A stretch of 55,607 nucleotides of DNA, taken from assembly GCA_902495075.1 (NCBI GenBank), contig CABUVO010000026.1, positions 1-55,607 on the forward strand, read 5' to 3'. A program made the translations under genes and the position numbers. The DNA is from an uncultured Porphyromonadaceae bacterium (lineage in GTDB: Bacteria > Bacteroidota > Bacteroidia > Bacteroidales > Muribaculaceae). Of the stretch, positions 1 to 9,124 are shown in pieces. Every line of letters starts with the position of its first letter. The stretch's first letter is position 1. The notes under the pieces were generated by a model. The model was not told the DNA's origin. It worked only from the letters and a program-made list of their open reading frames with translations, and did no database searches.

Positions 1-123
1 CAATACTTGAAATTTTTGGTGCTTTCCGCCAAGTTTCATCAGTCACAATGCCCGCATTGCTCCTTCTTCAACTTGCGGAAATCCCTCAAAAATTTCTGCG
101 TATATGATATGTGTTTAATTTGA
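1..123 (+). other. Left edge; open frame with no recognisable family
   Basis: The first 110 bases precede the DUF805 gene. Frame 1 is open from base 1 to a TGA at 121-123, with a Cys-Pro-His-Cys stretch, but it has no start in the window and I recognise no family. It may be the tail of a feature cut by the window edge, or non-coding sequence. Confidence 0.2.
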
Positions 124-149
124 TTCATTACTTAAAAATATTTACAACT

Positions 150-521
150 ATGACATTCGGACAATCAATCAGCAGGTGCTTTTCGAAGTATTGCACGTTT
201 ACGGGGCGCGCTTCGCGCAGTGAGTATTGGTGGTGGATTCTTTTCACCGCAATAATCGGTCTTCTGTTCGGTATTCCTTCAGGACTGCAGAGCATTCATG
301 AATCTTCACCTTCGGGTTTGCCTGTCATATCATATATTGTGTCTGCAGTGCTGTTTCTGCCGTCATTGGGTGTGCTTTTCCGTCGGCTTCATGACACTGG
401 TAAGAGCGGGTGGTGGTGGCTTATCGGTTTTATACCTGTCATAGGCACCATAATCCTAATCGTATTCTGTTGTCAGCCTTCTCAGACATTTCCCAACCAA
501 TATGGTGGTGTTCCGGAATAG
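150..521 (+). CDS. DUF805 family inner-membrane protein
   Basis: A 123-aa membrane protein of the DUF805 family; its molecular function is not established. The sequence shows the typical N-terminal FTGRASRSEYWW motif, three hydrophobic segments (roughly residues 25-45, 60-80 and 95-115), and the RRLHDTGKSGWWW loop characteristic of the family before the last helix. I place the start at 150 rather than 111: the first 13 residues of the longer frame are not family-like, whereas the frame from 150 begins just before the conserved block. It stands alone and is followed by a strong hairpin terminator. Confidence 0.85.
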   Translation: MTFGQSISRCFSKYCTFTGRASRSEYWWWILFTAIIGLLFGIPSGLQSIHESSPSGLPVISYIVSAVLFLPSLGVLFRRLHDTGKSGWWWLIGFIPVIGTIILIVFCCQPSQTFPNQYGGVPE

Positions 522-560
522 TATTTTTATACAAGAATCGTTTTTTTGAGGAAAATATTT

Positions 561-612
561 GTCGTCTGAATCGATTATCAACATTTGTTGATAATCGATT
601 CAGATTTTTTGT
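561..612 (+). terminator. Intrinsic terminator after the DUF805 gene
   Basis: A perfect 19-bp inverted repeat (arms 565-583 and 586-604) with only two bases between the arms, followed by a run of six T. It separates the DUF805 gene from the GLPGLI operon. Confidence 0.85.
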
Positions 613-613
613 T

Positions 614-621
614 TATTTTTG
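614..621 (+). promoter_or_regulatory. Possible -7 box for the GLPGLI operon
   Basis: TATTTTTG matches the Bacteroidetes -7 consensus TAnnTTTG just after the terminator and about 90 bases before the first GLPGLI gene. A -33 TTTG at ideal spacing is not evident; the nearest TTG lies 23 bases upstream, inside the terminator arm, so the call is weak. Confidence 0.3.
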
Positions 622-712
622 TCAAAATGTTTGGCAAATTATGAATCGATTGGTTCTGAGAGATATCGAACATAATAAAATGTTTATAAAATGTTTAATT
701 AGATAAACAAAA

Positions 713-1573
713 ATGACAACAATTCGATTAACCACTATATTCTTGCTTTTTTGTTTTGCACTTGGAGTTAATGCGAAGAAGAAAAAGGAATATCCCCGCT
801 CTGAAATTAAAGTGAGCTATAATTATCACAAAAAGTTTTACAGAGGTTCTGACGGTGTGATAGAGCGGGATATCCCGTTCGTATTGCTTGCAAATACGCA
901 GGAATCTAAATTCTATTGCCCATTAAGTGAATATAAAGATTCTTTGAATTCGACAGCCTCCGGCAGAGCTCTTGCTGATCAAATGCTTCATGAGGCAATT
1001 AAGAAATACACAGAGACGAAAGATCGATCTGTTATGGACGGTGTGACATATAGAACCCAGTTGTATGTGTTCAAGTCAAATGTTGCCAATGAATACCGGG
1101 TATATGATTACGTAGGAATGACCGGGAGGTACTGGTATAGCGAACCTTTGGATGCAATTGCATGGAATGTGACTGACTCAACTAAAGAAGTGCTCGGCTA
1201 TGAGTGCGTAATGGCAACCGCAGATTATCATGGACGCCGGTGGACAGTCTGGTTTGCCCCCGAAATTCCTATTCAGGACGGTCCGTGGAAACTTCATGGT
1301 CTGCCGGGCTTGATCCTTGAAGCTTCGGAACCAAGCGGTCAGCATCATTTTATTGCCGACGGTTTGGAATCATGCAATAAAGAGATGGTGCCGATTTATA
1401 ATCCAAATGACTATGACAAATGCTCGCGTCTTGAAATGCTCAGAATGGAGCGCTATGGGCGAGACAACGGTAATGCGATGATCAAGGCTCAGATTGATCT
1501 TGATCTCGGACCCGATATGCCGGTAACCGATGAGAGCCGCAAATATGATTTTCTTGAAACAGATTACCAATGA
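713..1573 (+). CDS. GLPGLI family exported protein, copy 1
   Basis: A 286-aa protein with an N-terminal signal peptide (hydrophobic residues about 5-20, then a Lys-rich stretch), so it is exported to the periplasm or surface. The family signature LHGLPGLILEA lies near residues 193-203, preceded by the usual Trp-rich segment (WTVWFAPEIP, DGPW). GLPGLI proteins are of unknown function and commonly sit next to TonB-type outer-membrane barrels, as here. Its stop overlaps the next gene's ATG at 1570-1573, implying translational coupling. It and the next gene share overall layout and the C-terminal LETDY motif, so they are probably a tandem duplication. Confidence 0.85.
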   Translation: MTTIRLTTIFLLFCFALGVNAKKKKEYPRSEIKVSYNYHKKFYRGSDGVIERDIPFVLLANTQESKFYCPLSEYKDSLNSTASGRALADQMLHEAIKKYTETKDRSVMDGVTYRTQLYVFKSNVANEYRVYDYVGMTGRYWYSEPLDAIAWNVTDSTKEVLGYECVMATADYHGRRWTVWFAPEIPIQDGPWKLHGLPGLILEASEPSGQHHFIADGLESCNKEMVPIYNPNDYDKCSRLEMLRMERYGRDNGNAMIKAQIDLDLGPDMPVTDESRKYDFLETDYQ

Positions 1574-2433
1574 ACAGACAGATAATATATCTCCTATGTT
1601 TTGGCGTTTCCGGATATGTTGCTGCAGAGGTGACAGCGAACAATAGACCCAACGCAACTCTCAAGGCAGAATATGAGGCAATCCACATATTGGCAGATAA
1701 AGAGGGCAATCCAAAAGAGGAAACAAGTAAATGGATTTTGCAGCTCGCTGCGGGCAGCTCTTATTATTACAACCCCCAGACTTTCTTTGTGGATTCACTT
1801 ATGAACGATCCCAATGGAAAGGCAATCCATCGGGCTGTGTGGGATGAGGCTCTTGAAGAGTTTACGCGTACCGGTGCTGATGCAATGCAGATAGTAAAGG
1901 AAAAGGGGATGATGAGGGAAAGTCAGTACAAGTGTCTTAAAGATTACGGAGAAGAGAAAATGACAGTATGGGATGTCAACTTCGGAGACGCTTTCAGATA
2001 TTCGGTACCGATGGATGACTTGGTATGGGAGATAGCCGATTCAACAAAAAATGTTATGGGTTACGAGTGTCAGAAGGCAGAGGCGGAATATCACGGACGC
2101 AAATGGTCGGCATGGTTTGCATCTGAAATTTCTGTACCCGATGGTCCCTGGCAACTTTATGGACTTCCCGGTTTAATCATGGAGGCGGCTTCAGTTGATG
2201 GAGATTATAAATTTATTATCAAAGGGCTGCAGAAATGTAACGAACCTTTGAAGGATCCGTATGAAAAAGAGAACATATACACCTCCAAGCGGAAGAATTT
2301 TCTCAAACAGAAGGATTATACGCGCCGAAACAGAAGCGCGCGTTTAGCTGCGATGACCAACGGTGAGGTAAATGTCAAAAATGCTGATTATACCGGCACT
2401 GATGATTTCCTTGAAACGGATTATCACGAATGA
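1570..2433 (+). CDS. GLPGLI family exported protein, copy 2
   Basis: A 287-aa paralogue of the preceding protein with a short signal peptide. It has the signature LYGLPGLIMEA at about residues 196-206 and the conserved WSAWFASEI and DGPW segments before it. It overlaps both neighbours by four bases (ATGA at 1570-1573 and 2430-2433), so the three genes form one tightly coupled translational unit. Function is unknown; a partner role for the downstream outer-membrane barrel is inferred from context only. Confidence 0.85.
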   Translation: MNRQIIYLLCFGVSGYVAAEVTANNRPNATLKAEYEAIHILADKEGNPKEETSKWILQLAAGSSYYYNPQTFFVDSLMNDPNGKAIHRAVWDEALEEFTRTGADAMQIVKEKGMMRESQYKCLKDYGEEKMTVWDVNFGDAFRYSVPMDDLVWEIADSTKNVMGYECQKAEAEYHGRKWSAWFASEISVPDGPWQLYGLPGLIMEAASVDGDYKFIIKGLQKCNEPLKDPYEKENIYTSKRKNFLKQKDYTRRNRSARLAAMTNGEVNVKNADYTGTDDFLETDYHE

Positions 2434-5012
2434 AACAATTTATAACATACATATTATGTTTACTTGCAGCTCCTACAGCCATTGCTCAGGTCAATGTATC
2501 CGGTAAGGTTTTAGACAAGGAGAAGAATGAGCCTCTAACGGGAGCATCGGTTATTGTCAAGGGGGCAGACGGAAAGATAAAGAAATTTGCAACGTCGAAA
2601 AAGGATGGAGGCTTTGCAATGACGGTTCCGTCTGTTTCGGGATGCCGTCTGGAAGTGTCAATGATGAGTTTTGCTAAGAAATCCATATCTCTCGATAGTG
2701 TCACATTTCCTCTGACAGTTCTTCTTGAGCCTGGCACGACTTTGCTGAAAGAAGTCACTGTTAAGGCGGATCGTATTCGGGAGCAGGGAGATACTATCAC
2801 CTATGGAGTCAGTGCCTTTGCGCAGGCGCAGGACCGTTCCATCGGTGATGTGCTCAAACGCATGCCCGGTATTGATGTGGCGAGTTCAGGCAAGATAAAA
2901 TATCAGGGTGAGGATATCAATAAGTTTTATATAGAAGGCTCCGACCTATTGGGAGGGAAGTATGGCATTGCCACCAATGGAATAAGTCATGAAGATGTGG
3001 GAGCTGTGGAGGTGATGGAAAATCATCAGCCTTTGCAGGTGTTGTCGGGAATATCTTTCTCCGACAAAGCCGCGATTAACCTGAAACTCAAAAATAAGGC
3101 GAAAGCTACCTGGACTTTCCATGGTGATGCAGGAGGAGGGTATTGTTGGCAACCCGATGGCGGGATATGGGATGGTGAAGTGTTCGCGATGGCTGTGATG
3201 CCGAATTTTCAGAACATAACAACGTTAAAAACCAACAATATCGGAGAAGATCTTTCGGCACAGGCAACCGATTTCTTTGCTTCGAGACGTGGAACGGATC
3301 TTACTCAATATGTAAGTGTCTCATTGCCCGGGGTGCCTAACCTAAGCCGAAAACGAACTCTTTTCAACCGTTCGGCGCTCGCTTCGACCAATAGCCTCTG
3401 GAAGTTCGGGCGCGGTGAATTCAAAACACAGATAGATTATTCCTTCAACCGTGTGCAGGCTGTTGCGCAGAATATAACCACTTATTTCCTTAACGATGGC
3501 AACCGCGTTGTTACTGAAAACCGTAGCGGGGTTGACCGCTCACATTCCCTCTCCGGTAAGTTTATTTATGAACTGAACCAGAAGACCGCGTTTATCAACA
3601 ATACGCTTAAGACCAATATTGACTGGGATGATGTGCGCCTGGGAGTCACCGGTTCCTTGCCCAACGACCAGACCGCTTCTTTTCCTGATTATTATGTCGG
3701 CAACGATTTTAAATTGATCAAGCGTTTCAAAGGGAAACACTTAGTTACTTTCCTGAGTCAAAATGAATGGGAATCGCTTCCTCAGGATCTGGAATTGAAA
3801 ATGGGGAATGGGGAATTGATGAATCAATATGTAAGAGACCATGCTTTTCATACTCATGAAAGCGCTGCGTATGCATTTTCTGTCAAAGGCATCACTGTGA
3901 GTTTAGAGGGTGGTGTAAAGGGATATTTCCGCACACTCAACACCGAACTACCCGATATGCCTGATGCCATACCCGGTGAAACAACCAATGTATTGAACAC
4001 GAATTATCTTACATTATATGTAACGCCGAAGCTCGAATACTGGATAAAGCGTGTTAATATTTCGCTTGATGCGCCGGTAAGTTTTGCTCACTACACATTC
4101 GATAATGCTCTTGCAAACCGGAGTGAAGTTTATTTCTCTCCTTCGCTCAGTATCAGCTGGAAACCCAACAACAGATTTTCTATGTATGTTCATGGCGGAT
4201 CAAGGCGATCTCCGATGGATCTTAGCCTTATCCAGCCCGGATACGTGATGACAAATTATCGATCGTTCAGACGGGGTGTCGATGATTTCTATAGTTCCAA
4301 TTCGCAGAATGTGTCTGCACGTTTGTCATACAAGCATACCCGTTATGGTTTGTTTGCGAATGCTTTCGCCATGCAATCTTGGTCGCACAACCCTTATACG
4401 ATGGTTCAACAGCTTTATGGAGATTATGTTGTGTATTCATATTCTCAGGCTAAGAGCTCGGGACAGATGTTCATGGCAAATGGAAATATTGGGAAAACTC
4501 TTGATTTCATACGGGGCAGTGCGAATGTAAGAGGTTCTTTCAGTCGTCAGGAATCTCATCTTATCTCTGAAAACACATCGGTCAATTCAGTGGGAACCTC
4601 ATGGTCGGTTGGTGCAAAGATAAATGGGTCACCATTACGGTGGCTAAGTTTCGATTACCGTTTCGACTGGACATCGACTCGGCTTGCAATGAACGGCACA
4701 AAGGCTTCTTGGCTTGGAAGCATGGAGAACGAGATATTGCTCAATATTATGCCGCATAAAAAATGGGAATGGCATATAAGCGCGGAGCATTACCGTAACG
4801 AACTTACCTCCGACAATTTCAAGAATGTGGTGCTGTTTGATACGAAAGTCATCTACAAACTTAACAAGCGGCTGGAACTCTCGGCGGCTTTAACCAACAT
4901 CTTGAATCAACGCACTTATAACTATAAGACGTATAATCAGCTCACGTCTTTCGAAAGTCAGCGATGGCTCCGTGGCAGAGAACTCCTTATCTCAATATCA
5001 CTCAGAAAATAA
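2430..5012 (+). CDS. Outer-membrane barrel with carboxypeptidase-regulatory-like N-terminal domain
   Basis: An 860-aa outer-membrane protein. After a signal peptide (about residues 1-19) comes a carboxypeptidase-D regulatory-like beta-sandwich domain (about 20-110, starting VNVSGKVLDKEKNEPLTGAS). A plug-like region follows (about 112-230, with GDVLKRMPGID and YIEGSDLLGGKYG), then a long barrel rich in alternating hydrophobic strands. This layout is that of TonB-linked receptor-like proteins of Bacteroidetes, though no SusD partner is present. It is coupled to the two GLPGLI genes. The C-terminus ends in Arg-Lys rather than an aromatic residue. The substrate cannot be told from sequence. Confidence 0.8.
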   Translation: MKQFITYILCLLAAPTAIAQVNVSGKVLDKEKNEPLTGASVIVKGADGKIKKFATSKKDGGFAMTVPSVSGCRLEVSMMSFAKKSISLDSVTFPLTVLLEPGTTLLKEVTVKADRIREQGDTITYGVSAFAQAQDRSIGDVLKRMPGIDVASSGKIKYQGEDINKFYIEGSDLLGGKYGIATNGISHEDVGAVEVMENHQPLQVLSGISFSDKAAINLKLKNKAKATWTFHGDAGGGYCWQPDGGIWDGEVFAMAVMPNFQNITTLKTNNIGEDLSAQATDFFASRRGTDLTQYVSVSLPGVPNLSRKRTLFNRSALASTNSLWKFGRGEFKTQIDYSFNRVQAVAQNITTYFLNDGNRVVTENRSGVDRSHSLSGKFIYELNQKTAFINNTLKTNIDWDDVRLGVTGSLPNDQTASFPDYYVGNDFKLIKRFKGKHLVTFLSQNEWESLPQDLELKMGNGELMNQYVRDHAFHTHESAAYAFSVKGITVSLEGGVKGYFRTLNTELPDMPDAIPGETTNVLNTNYLTLYVTPKLEYWIKRVNISLDAPVSFAHYTFDNALANRSEVYFSPSLSISWKPNNRFSMYVHGGSRRSPMDLSLIQPGYVMTNYRSFRRGVDDFYSSNSQNVSARLSYKHTRYGLFANAFAMQSWSHNPYTMVQQLYGDYVVYSYSQAKSSGQMFMANGNIGKTLDFIRGSANVRGSFSRQESHLISENTSVNSVGTSWSVGAKINGSPLRWLSFDYRFDWTSTRLAMNGTKASWLGSMENEILLNIMPHKKWEWHISAEHYRNELTSDNFKNVVLFDTKVIYKLNKRLELSAALTNILNQRTYNYKTYNQLTSFESQRWLRGRELLISISLRK

Positions 5013-5036
5013 CCGATTAATTATTGAAGTTGTTTT

Positions 5037-6020
5037 ATGCGAAGTCTGCTTTATATAATTATACTGCTCGTTATTACCGGCTGCAGTGTGTCGAGTCTGG
5101 AACCTAAGGCTCTTGATGAAGCTCAGCGTCTGATGCAAAGCGATCCTTCGGCAGCGTTGTCTAAACTTAATGAAGTGGATGTGTCGGAGTTTCAGGATTC
5201 TGCAACCATGGCTCGGTGGGCATTATTGTATAGCGAGGCTATGGTTGTTAATAGAGTTAAGGCTCCAACAGATACAATAGTCAATATCGCTATTGATTAT
5301 TATAAGCAACATGATTCGGCAGATGAATTAAAAAAGGCATCTCATCTAAAGGCATTGCTTCATTCTTCAGATAAAACTGACCCTCTTGCCACAGCTCTTT
5401 ATCTGCAGAAAGAAAAAGAATTCTTTCTATATAAGGAACGTGCTCAAAGGGAATTATATACGCTTGTGGCATTACTTGCTTTGCTTATGGCTGGCGGAAT
5501 TATTGTGTGGATGCGTCAGAGAATGAAGATACAGTCATTGCAAAATGAAACCTTGATGGCTGAAGCATCCGGATTCAGGAATCAGATGGAGGCGAGTCGT
5601 GGTGATGTAAGTCGCCTGGAAATGAAGCTTCACGAAGTGCTTGAGAAACGTTTTTCACTTATTGACTCACTTTGCCAGACATATTATGAATCGCAGGGCA
5701 CAAAGACCGAGCGCAAGGCAATTATCGACAAAGTGAAAAGTGAAATTGAATCGGTCCGTACCGATTCTTTCCCGGAAATGGAGCAAGCAGTTAATGATTG
5801 CCGAGACAACATTCTTGTAAAAGTAAAGAATAATTATCCGGAGATCAAGAATGAAGATTATATGCTTTTAGTGTTTCTTGCAAGCCGACTTTCAACACGT
5901 ACTATTAGTCTGCTGCTCGGGGAGTCGGTTGATGTGGTGTATAAACGTAAATCAAGGCTTAAATCACGTTTTAAGGAGTCAATGAGCGTCTCAAATACTG
6001 ATATAATGGCTATTTTCTGA
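5037..6020 (+). CDS. Membrane-tethered lipoprotein with coiled coil and C-terminal HTH-like domain
   Basis: A 327-aa protein of mixed design. The N-terminus has a lipobox-like LVITGC (Cys16), then a helical, TPR-like region (about 20-135). A transmembrane helix lies at about 141-161, a charged coiled-coil at 165-215, and a C-terminal helix-turn-helix-like segment at about 275-320 (RLSTRTISLLLGES followed by a basic YKRKSRLKSRFK stretch). This resembles Bacteroidetes membrane-bound TPR regulators with a cytosolic DNA-binding end; which side senses what is inference. It follows the barrel gene by 24 bases, so it may regulate the GLPGLI/barrel operon. DNA binding is unproven. Confidence 0.6.
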   Translation: MRSLLYIIILLVITGCSVSSLEPKALDEAQRLMQSDPSAALSKLNEVDVSEFQDSATMARWALLYSEAMVVNRVKAPTDTIVNIAIDYYKQHDSADELKKASHLKALLHSSDKTDPLATALYLQKEKEFFLYKERAQRELYTLVALLALLMAGGIIVWMRQRMKIQSLQNETLMAEASGFRNQMEASRGDVSRLEMKLHEVLEKRFSLIDSLCQTYYESQGTKTERKAIIDKVKSEIESVRTDSFPEMEQAVNDCRDNILVKVKNNYPEIKNEDYMLLVFLASRLSTRTISLLLGESVDVVYKRKSRLKSRFKESMSVSNTDIMAIF

Positions 6021-6047
6021 TCAGTTTCTTACCTGGTCAGATTATTT
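6016..6047 (+). terminator. Probable terminator overlapping the regulator stop codon
   Basis: A 9-bp stem with one G-T pair (arms 6016-6024 and 6033-6041) followed by a T-rich stretch. It overlaps the end of the regulator gene. Confidence 0.5.
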
Positions 6048-6111
6048 TGAGATGTGTATTTATATGTAGCTGATTATAAGTGTATTGTAAAATTTAATGT
6101 CAGATTTTTAT

Positions 6112-6144
6112 TTTGGTGTTTAGCGGGCTGGGTGAGTAATTTTG
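6112..6144 (+). promoter_or_regulatory. Bacteroidetes-type promoter for the 6164 barrel gene
   Basis: A -33 TTTG (6112-6115), 21-base spacer and -7 TAATTTTG (6137-6144) match the Bacteroidetes primary sigma consensus. The predicted transcription start is near 6151. Confidence 0.7.
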
Positions 6145-6163
6145 TAGCAAAAATTTTACTCAC
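6132..6163. promoter_or_regulatory. Inverted repeat over the -7 box, possible operator
   Basis: GTGAGTAA (6132-6139) and TTACTCAC (6156-6163) form a perfect 8-bp inverted repeat that spans the -7 box and ends at the base before the ATG. A second, inner pairing (TTTTG with CAAAA) extends it. It could be a repressor site or a 5'-UTR hairpin. Confidence 0.45.
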
Positions 6164-8245
6164 ATGAACGCTAAAGTATTTATAACATTTCTTCTCTCTG
6201 TACTAACAATCGAAGCTGCGAAGGCAAGGGATGAGCAAGTCGCAGACAGTCTTACTCGTCAGTTGCAAGAGGTTATAGTCACCGCAAAGCAGCCTGCCAC
6301 GAAACTTGTAGGTTCAACATTTGTGTCAACAATCCCCGGCACCAATCTCGCTAACCTTGGCAATGCTCTTGATGTGCTTGCACAGCTCCCGATGATAAAA
6401 GTGCAGGATAATGAAGTCCGTGTCATTGGCAAGAACAATATCGAAATATACATAGACGGGCGACAGATGCGCGATGAACAAGAATTGCAGCAGATACTTT
6501 CTTCGAATCTTAAGAAAGTGGAATTGCTTATGGCTCCCGGTGCTGCTTACGACAGCACGACAGGAGCGGTGTTGAAAATCACGACACGTCGTAATTTTGT
6601 GCAGGGTCTTTCTTTCACTGATCAGTTTCTGCTTGAACGTCGTCGCAGATGGTCTGTGGTGGATAACCTCTCACTCGCTTATAGGATAGGAGAATGGGAG
6701 ATTTTTGCAAATGGAATGATAAACCATAACAATTCGGTAGCCGAAGGCACAACAACCAATACCCTCATATTTGATGGAAAGGAAACGGCAGTAGGAGGGA
6801 GTCAGCGCAACTCCTATCCAACCACAACCGGCATTATAAAATGTGGATTTAATTATGGCAAAGGTTCTCGATCGTTAGGTGCATATTATCGTTATAATCC
6901 CGAGCGCGGCGATTTTAATAATTCCGGGACGGAATGGCTTGACAAAAATCCGGAAGTCAACAGGGAGATTTATAAACATACAAGAGCTCACAGTCATCTT
7001 GCATCGCTCTATTATGAGGATACTTTTGCTGAAAAGTATATTCTTCATTTTGATGGTGACTTTCGTAGATCTGTAACCAATAACAGTGTTGTCACAACCT
7101 ATCCAGAATCAATCAGTCCAGATGTCAATTCAACAGACGAGCGTAAATCTACCTTATGGGCAGGTAAGCTCTATCTGAGGTTTCCCTTCGGGCAGGGGGA
7201 TTTTACGGTTGGAACCCAGGATAGCTATACATATACCACTCTTGATTATCGTATGCTGAACGCAACAGTGGGTGAGTACATACCCTCTGCCTTAACAGAT
7301 GCAAGGCAGACATCCGCCGCATTGTTTGCATCATGGGCTCGCATGTTAGGCAAGCTCTCTATTGCGGTAGGCGCAAGATACGAATATGTTGACTATGATT
7401 TCAAAGTTGACGACAAGCGCGATGAGAACGTCAGTCGGCGTGACCATCTCCTCACGCCGGATGTATCTGTCGGTTACACCATCAACGATGAATCACAAAT
7501 CAGTCTAAGTTATAAAATGGCGACGGTCAAGCCTCCATATTCCCAGCTAACAGGTTCGCTAAGTTATGTAGGCATGCATGAAATTGAAGGTGGTAATCCT
7601 ATGTTGCGAGATGAGCGGATGCATGACGTTCAGTTGTTCGGGATGTGGAAAGGTTTCATGCTTCAAGCTGATTTCACTCGTTCTTTCGATAGCTATGCCT
7701 ATGTAAAGCAGTTATATCCGGCAGATAACCTCCAGTTGCTCATGCATCCTGTAAATATTAATGTTTCAGCATTAAATCTTTATCTCGTTTGGAGCCGTCC
7801 GATACGTTGGTGGACACCTAATGTTACAATAGGAATGTATCGACAGTGGCTCAAACTCGACAATAACAGATACGACAAGCCAATATTCTCTTATTATTTC
7901 GATAATACATTCTCTTTGCCTCGAGGGTGGATGATCACGGCAAACATGAATGGAAGTTCCAAAGGCGATATGCATACAAACCGATTCTGCGCAAGTTGGT
8001 TTACAATGAATGCCTCGGTAGGAAAGATGTTTCTCAACAAGACACTGACGGTAAAGTTATCTGTAACCGATATATTCAATACTGCAAAATACAACTGGAC
8101 CATGAATACCAATGGCATTTTTGTTGATAAGCGGCAGAGTTACGACCGCCGGGGTGTCTTGCTAAACATCATCTATAATTTCCAGCCTCAAAAGAGCAGA
8201 TATAAAGGCACGTCTGCATCCGAAGCGGAAATGAAGAGACTTTAA
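6164..8245 (+). CDS. Outer-membrane beta-barrel family protein with plug-like domain
   Basis: A 693-aa protein with a signal peptide ending near residue 22 (Ala-Lys-Ala), a plug-like domain (about 25-145, with EVIVTAKQP, then YIDGRQM and a GAAYDSTTGAVLKI segment) and a long C-terminal barrel. It is shorter than classical TonB receptors and lacks the carboxypeptidase-like N-terminal domain of the 2430 protein, fitting the OMP_b-brl_3 group. It has its own promoter. The cargo is not predictable. The following small barrel gene, 39 bases downstream, may be co-transcribed. Confidence 0.75.
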   Translation: MNAKVFITFLLSVLTIEAAKARDEQVADSLTRQLQEVIVTAKQPATKLVGSTFVSTIPGTNLANLGNALDVLAQLPMIKVQDNEVRVIGKNNIEIYIDGRQMRDEQELQQILSSNLKKVELLMAPGAAYDSTTGAVLKITTRRNFVQGLSFTDQFLLERRRRWSVVDNLSLAYRIGEWEIFANGMINHNNSVAEGTTTNTLIFDGKETAVGGSQRNSYPTTTGIIKCGFNYGKGSRSLGAYYRYNPERGDFNNSGTEWLDKNPEVNREIYKHTRAHSHLASLYYEDTFAEKYILHFDGDFRRSVTNNSVVTTYPESISPDVNSTDERKSTLWAGKLYLRFPFGQGDFTVGTQDSYTYTTLDYRMLNATVGEYIPSALTDARQTSAALFASWARMLGKLSIAVGARYEYVDYDFKVDDKRDENVSRRDHLLTPDVSVGYTINDESQISLSYKMATVKPPYSQLTGSLSYVGMHEIEGGNPMLRDERMHDVQLFGMWKGFMLQADFTRSFDSYAYVKQLYPADNLQLLMHPVNINVSALNLYLVWSRPIRWWTPNVTIGMYRQWLKLDNNRYDKPIFSYYFDNTFSLPRGWMITANMNGSSKGDMHTNRFCASWFTMNASVGKMFLNKTLTVKLSVTDIFNTAKYNWTMNTNGIFVDKRQSYDRRGVLLNIIYNFQPQKSRYKGTSASEAEMKRL

Positions 8246-8326
8246 GGAACACACTCTAAAAGAAGACAATTTTTATCATATTGGATGCGTTATTTATTTG
8301 TAGACTTACTTATAAACCACTTGATT

Positions 8327-8995
8327 ATGAAATATCTGTCTTTATTGCTTTTGTCATCATCCCTCATTCTTTTCTCAAATTCTACTCATGCTCAAATCAT
8401 AGAGAATGGGGAGCGGAATCCGACATGGGGTGTGCGTGCTGCATTTGATGTGAATTTACCGGGTAAGGTTCATAGCAATGTAATAAACGACAAGATGTTT
8501 CGCACCGGCACTGGAGGCACTATTGGCGCAGTATGCAATATTTATCTGGGACATAAATTCTATCTTGAGCCTGCCGTTTCATTGTTCTATGATACGTATT
8601 CCTATAAAGATTTAGTAGTTGCGGGCAATGATTATGAAGAAAGTGATCCCTCCATTTATAAGATAGGTGTCAGAATCCCCATCGTCGCCGGTTATAGCAT
8701 TGGGGTGTCAGACCGTCTTTCGATAGCTCCCTTTACCGGTCCGGAACTTAGTTACGCATTTGCGGGAGATATAAAGTTTCATAATAAAGAGAAATTAGAG
8801 GCTGAAGAAATTTCATTATTTGGAAAATTTGGGAATCAGCGTAGGGTAGAATGTGGTTGGAAAATAGGAGTTGCCTTTTTCTCCGGCATGTGGAGTTTCA
8901 ATATTGATGGCACCATCGGCATGACCAACCTTATGACTAATGGTTTGAAGTTCCGCGAAAGTCGAGGGAGCGTAAGCATCACCCGTTATTTCTAA
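8327..8995 (+). CDS. Small outer-membrane barrel protein (PorT/OMP_b-brl-like)
   Basis: A 222-aa predicted outer-membrane barrel. From the start at 8327 it has a clean signal peptide (KYLSLLLLSSSLILFSNSTHA, cleavage after about residue 22). A frame from 8285 would put 14 unneeded residues in front, so 8327 is preferred. The body shows alternating strands and ends in a terminal aromatic residue (TRYF), typical for barrel assembly. It likely shares a transcript with the upstream barrel gene and is followed by a strong terminator. Function unknown. Confidence 0.65.
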   Translation: MKYLSLLLLSSSLILFSNSTHAQIIENGERNPTWGVRAAFDVNLPGKVHSNVINDKMFRTGTGGTIGAVCNIYLGHKFYLEPAVSLFYDTYSYKDLVVAGNDYEESDPSIYKIGVRIPIVAGYSIGVSDRLSIAPFTGPELSYAFAGDIKFHNKEKLEAEEISLFGKFGNQRRVECGWKIGVAFFSGMWSFNIDGTIGMTNLMTNGLKFRESRGSVSITRYF

Positions 8996-9051
8996 AAGTA
9001 TCAACTTTTTAGGCGTGCCAATTTTTCCTTCTTACCTGTTCCTTTTTACTT

Positions 9052-9092
9052 TTTACTTTATCGGACTCAGTCCGATAAAGTAAATTTTTTTT
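9052..9092 (+). terminator. Intrinsic terminator before the efflux operon
   Basis: A perfect 13-14-bp stem (arms about 9052-9065 and 9071-9084, loop CTCAG) followed by eight T. The T-run also provides the -33 element of the next promoter. Confidence 0.85.
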
Positions 9093-9121
9093 GCATAACT
9101 GAAGTATTATGTATAAATTTG
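9090..9121 (+). promoter_or_regulatory. Promoter of the TetR/efflux operon
   Basis: A -33 TTTG (9090-9093), 20-base spacer and -7 TAAATTTG (9114-9121) fit the Bacteroidetes consensus very well. The start of transcription is expected near 9128. Confidence 0.75.
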
Positions 9122-9124
9122 CAC

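Noticed and set aside
410..706. A 98-codon frame overlapping the DUF805 gene
   Set aside because: It starts inside the DUF805 gene in another frame and runs through a terminator hairpin.
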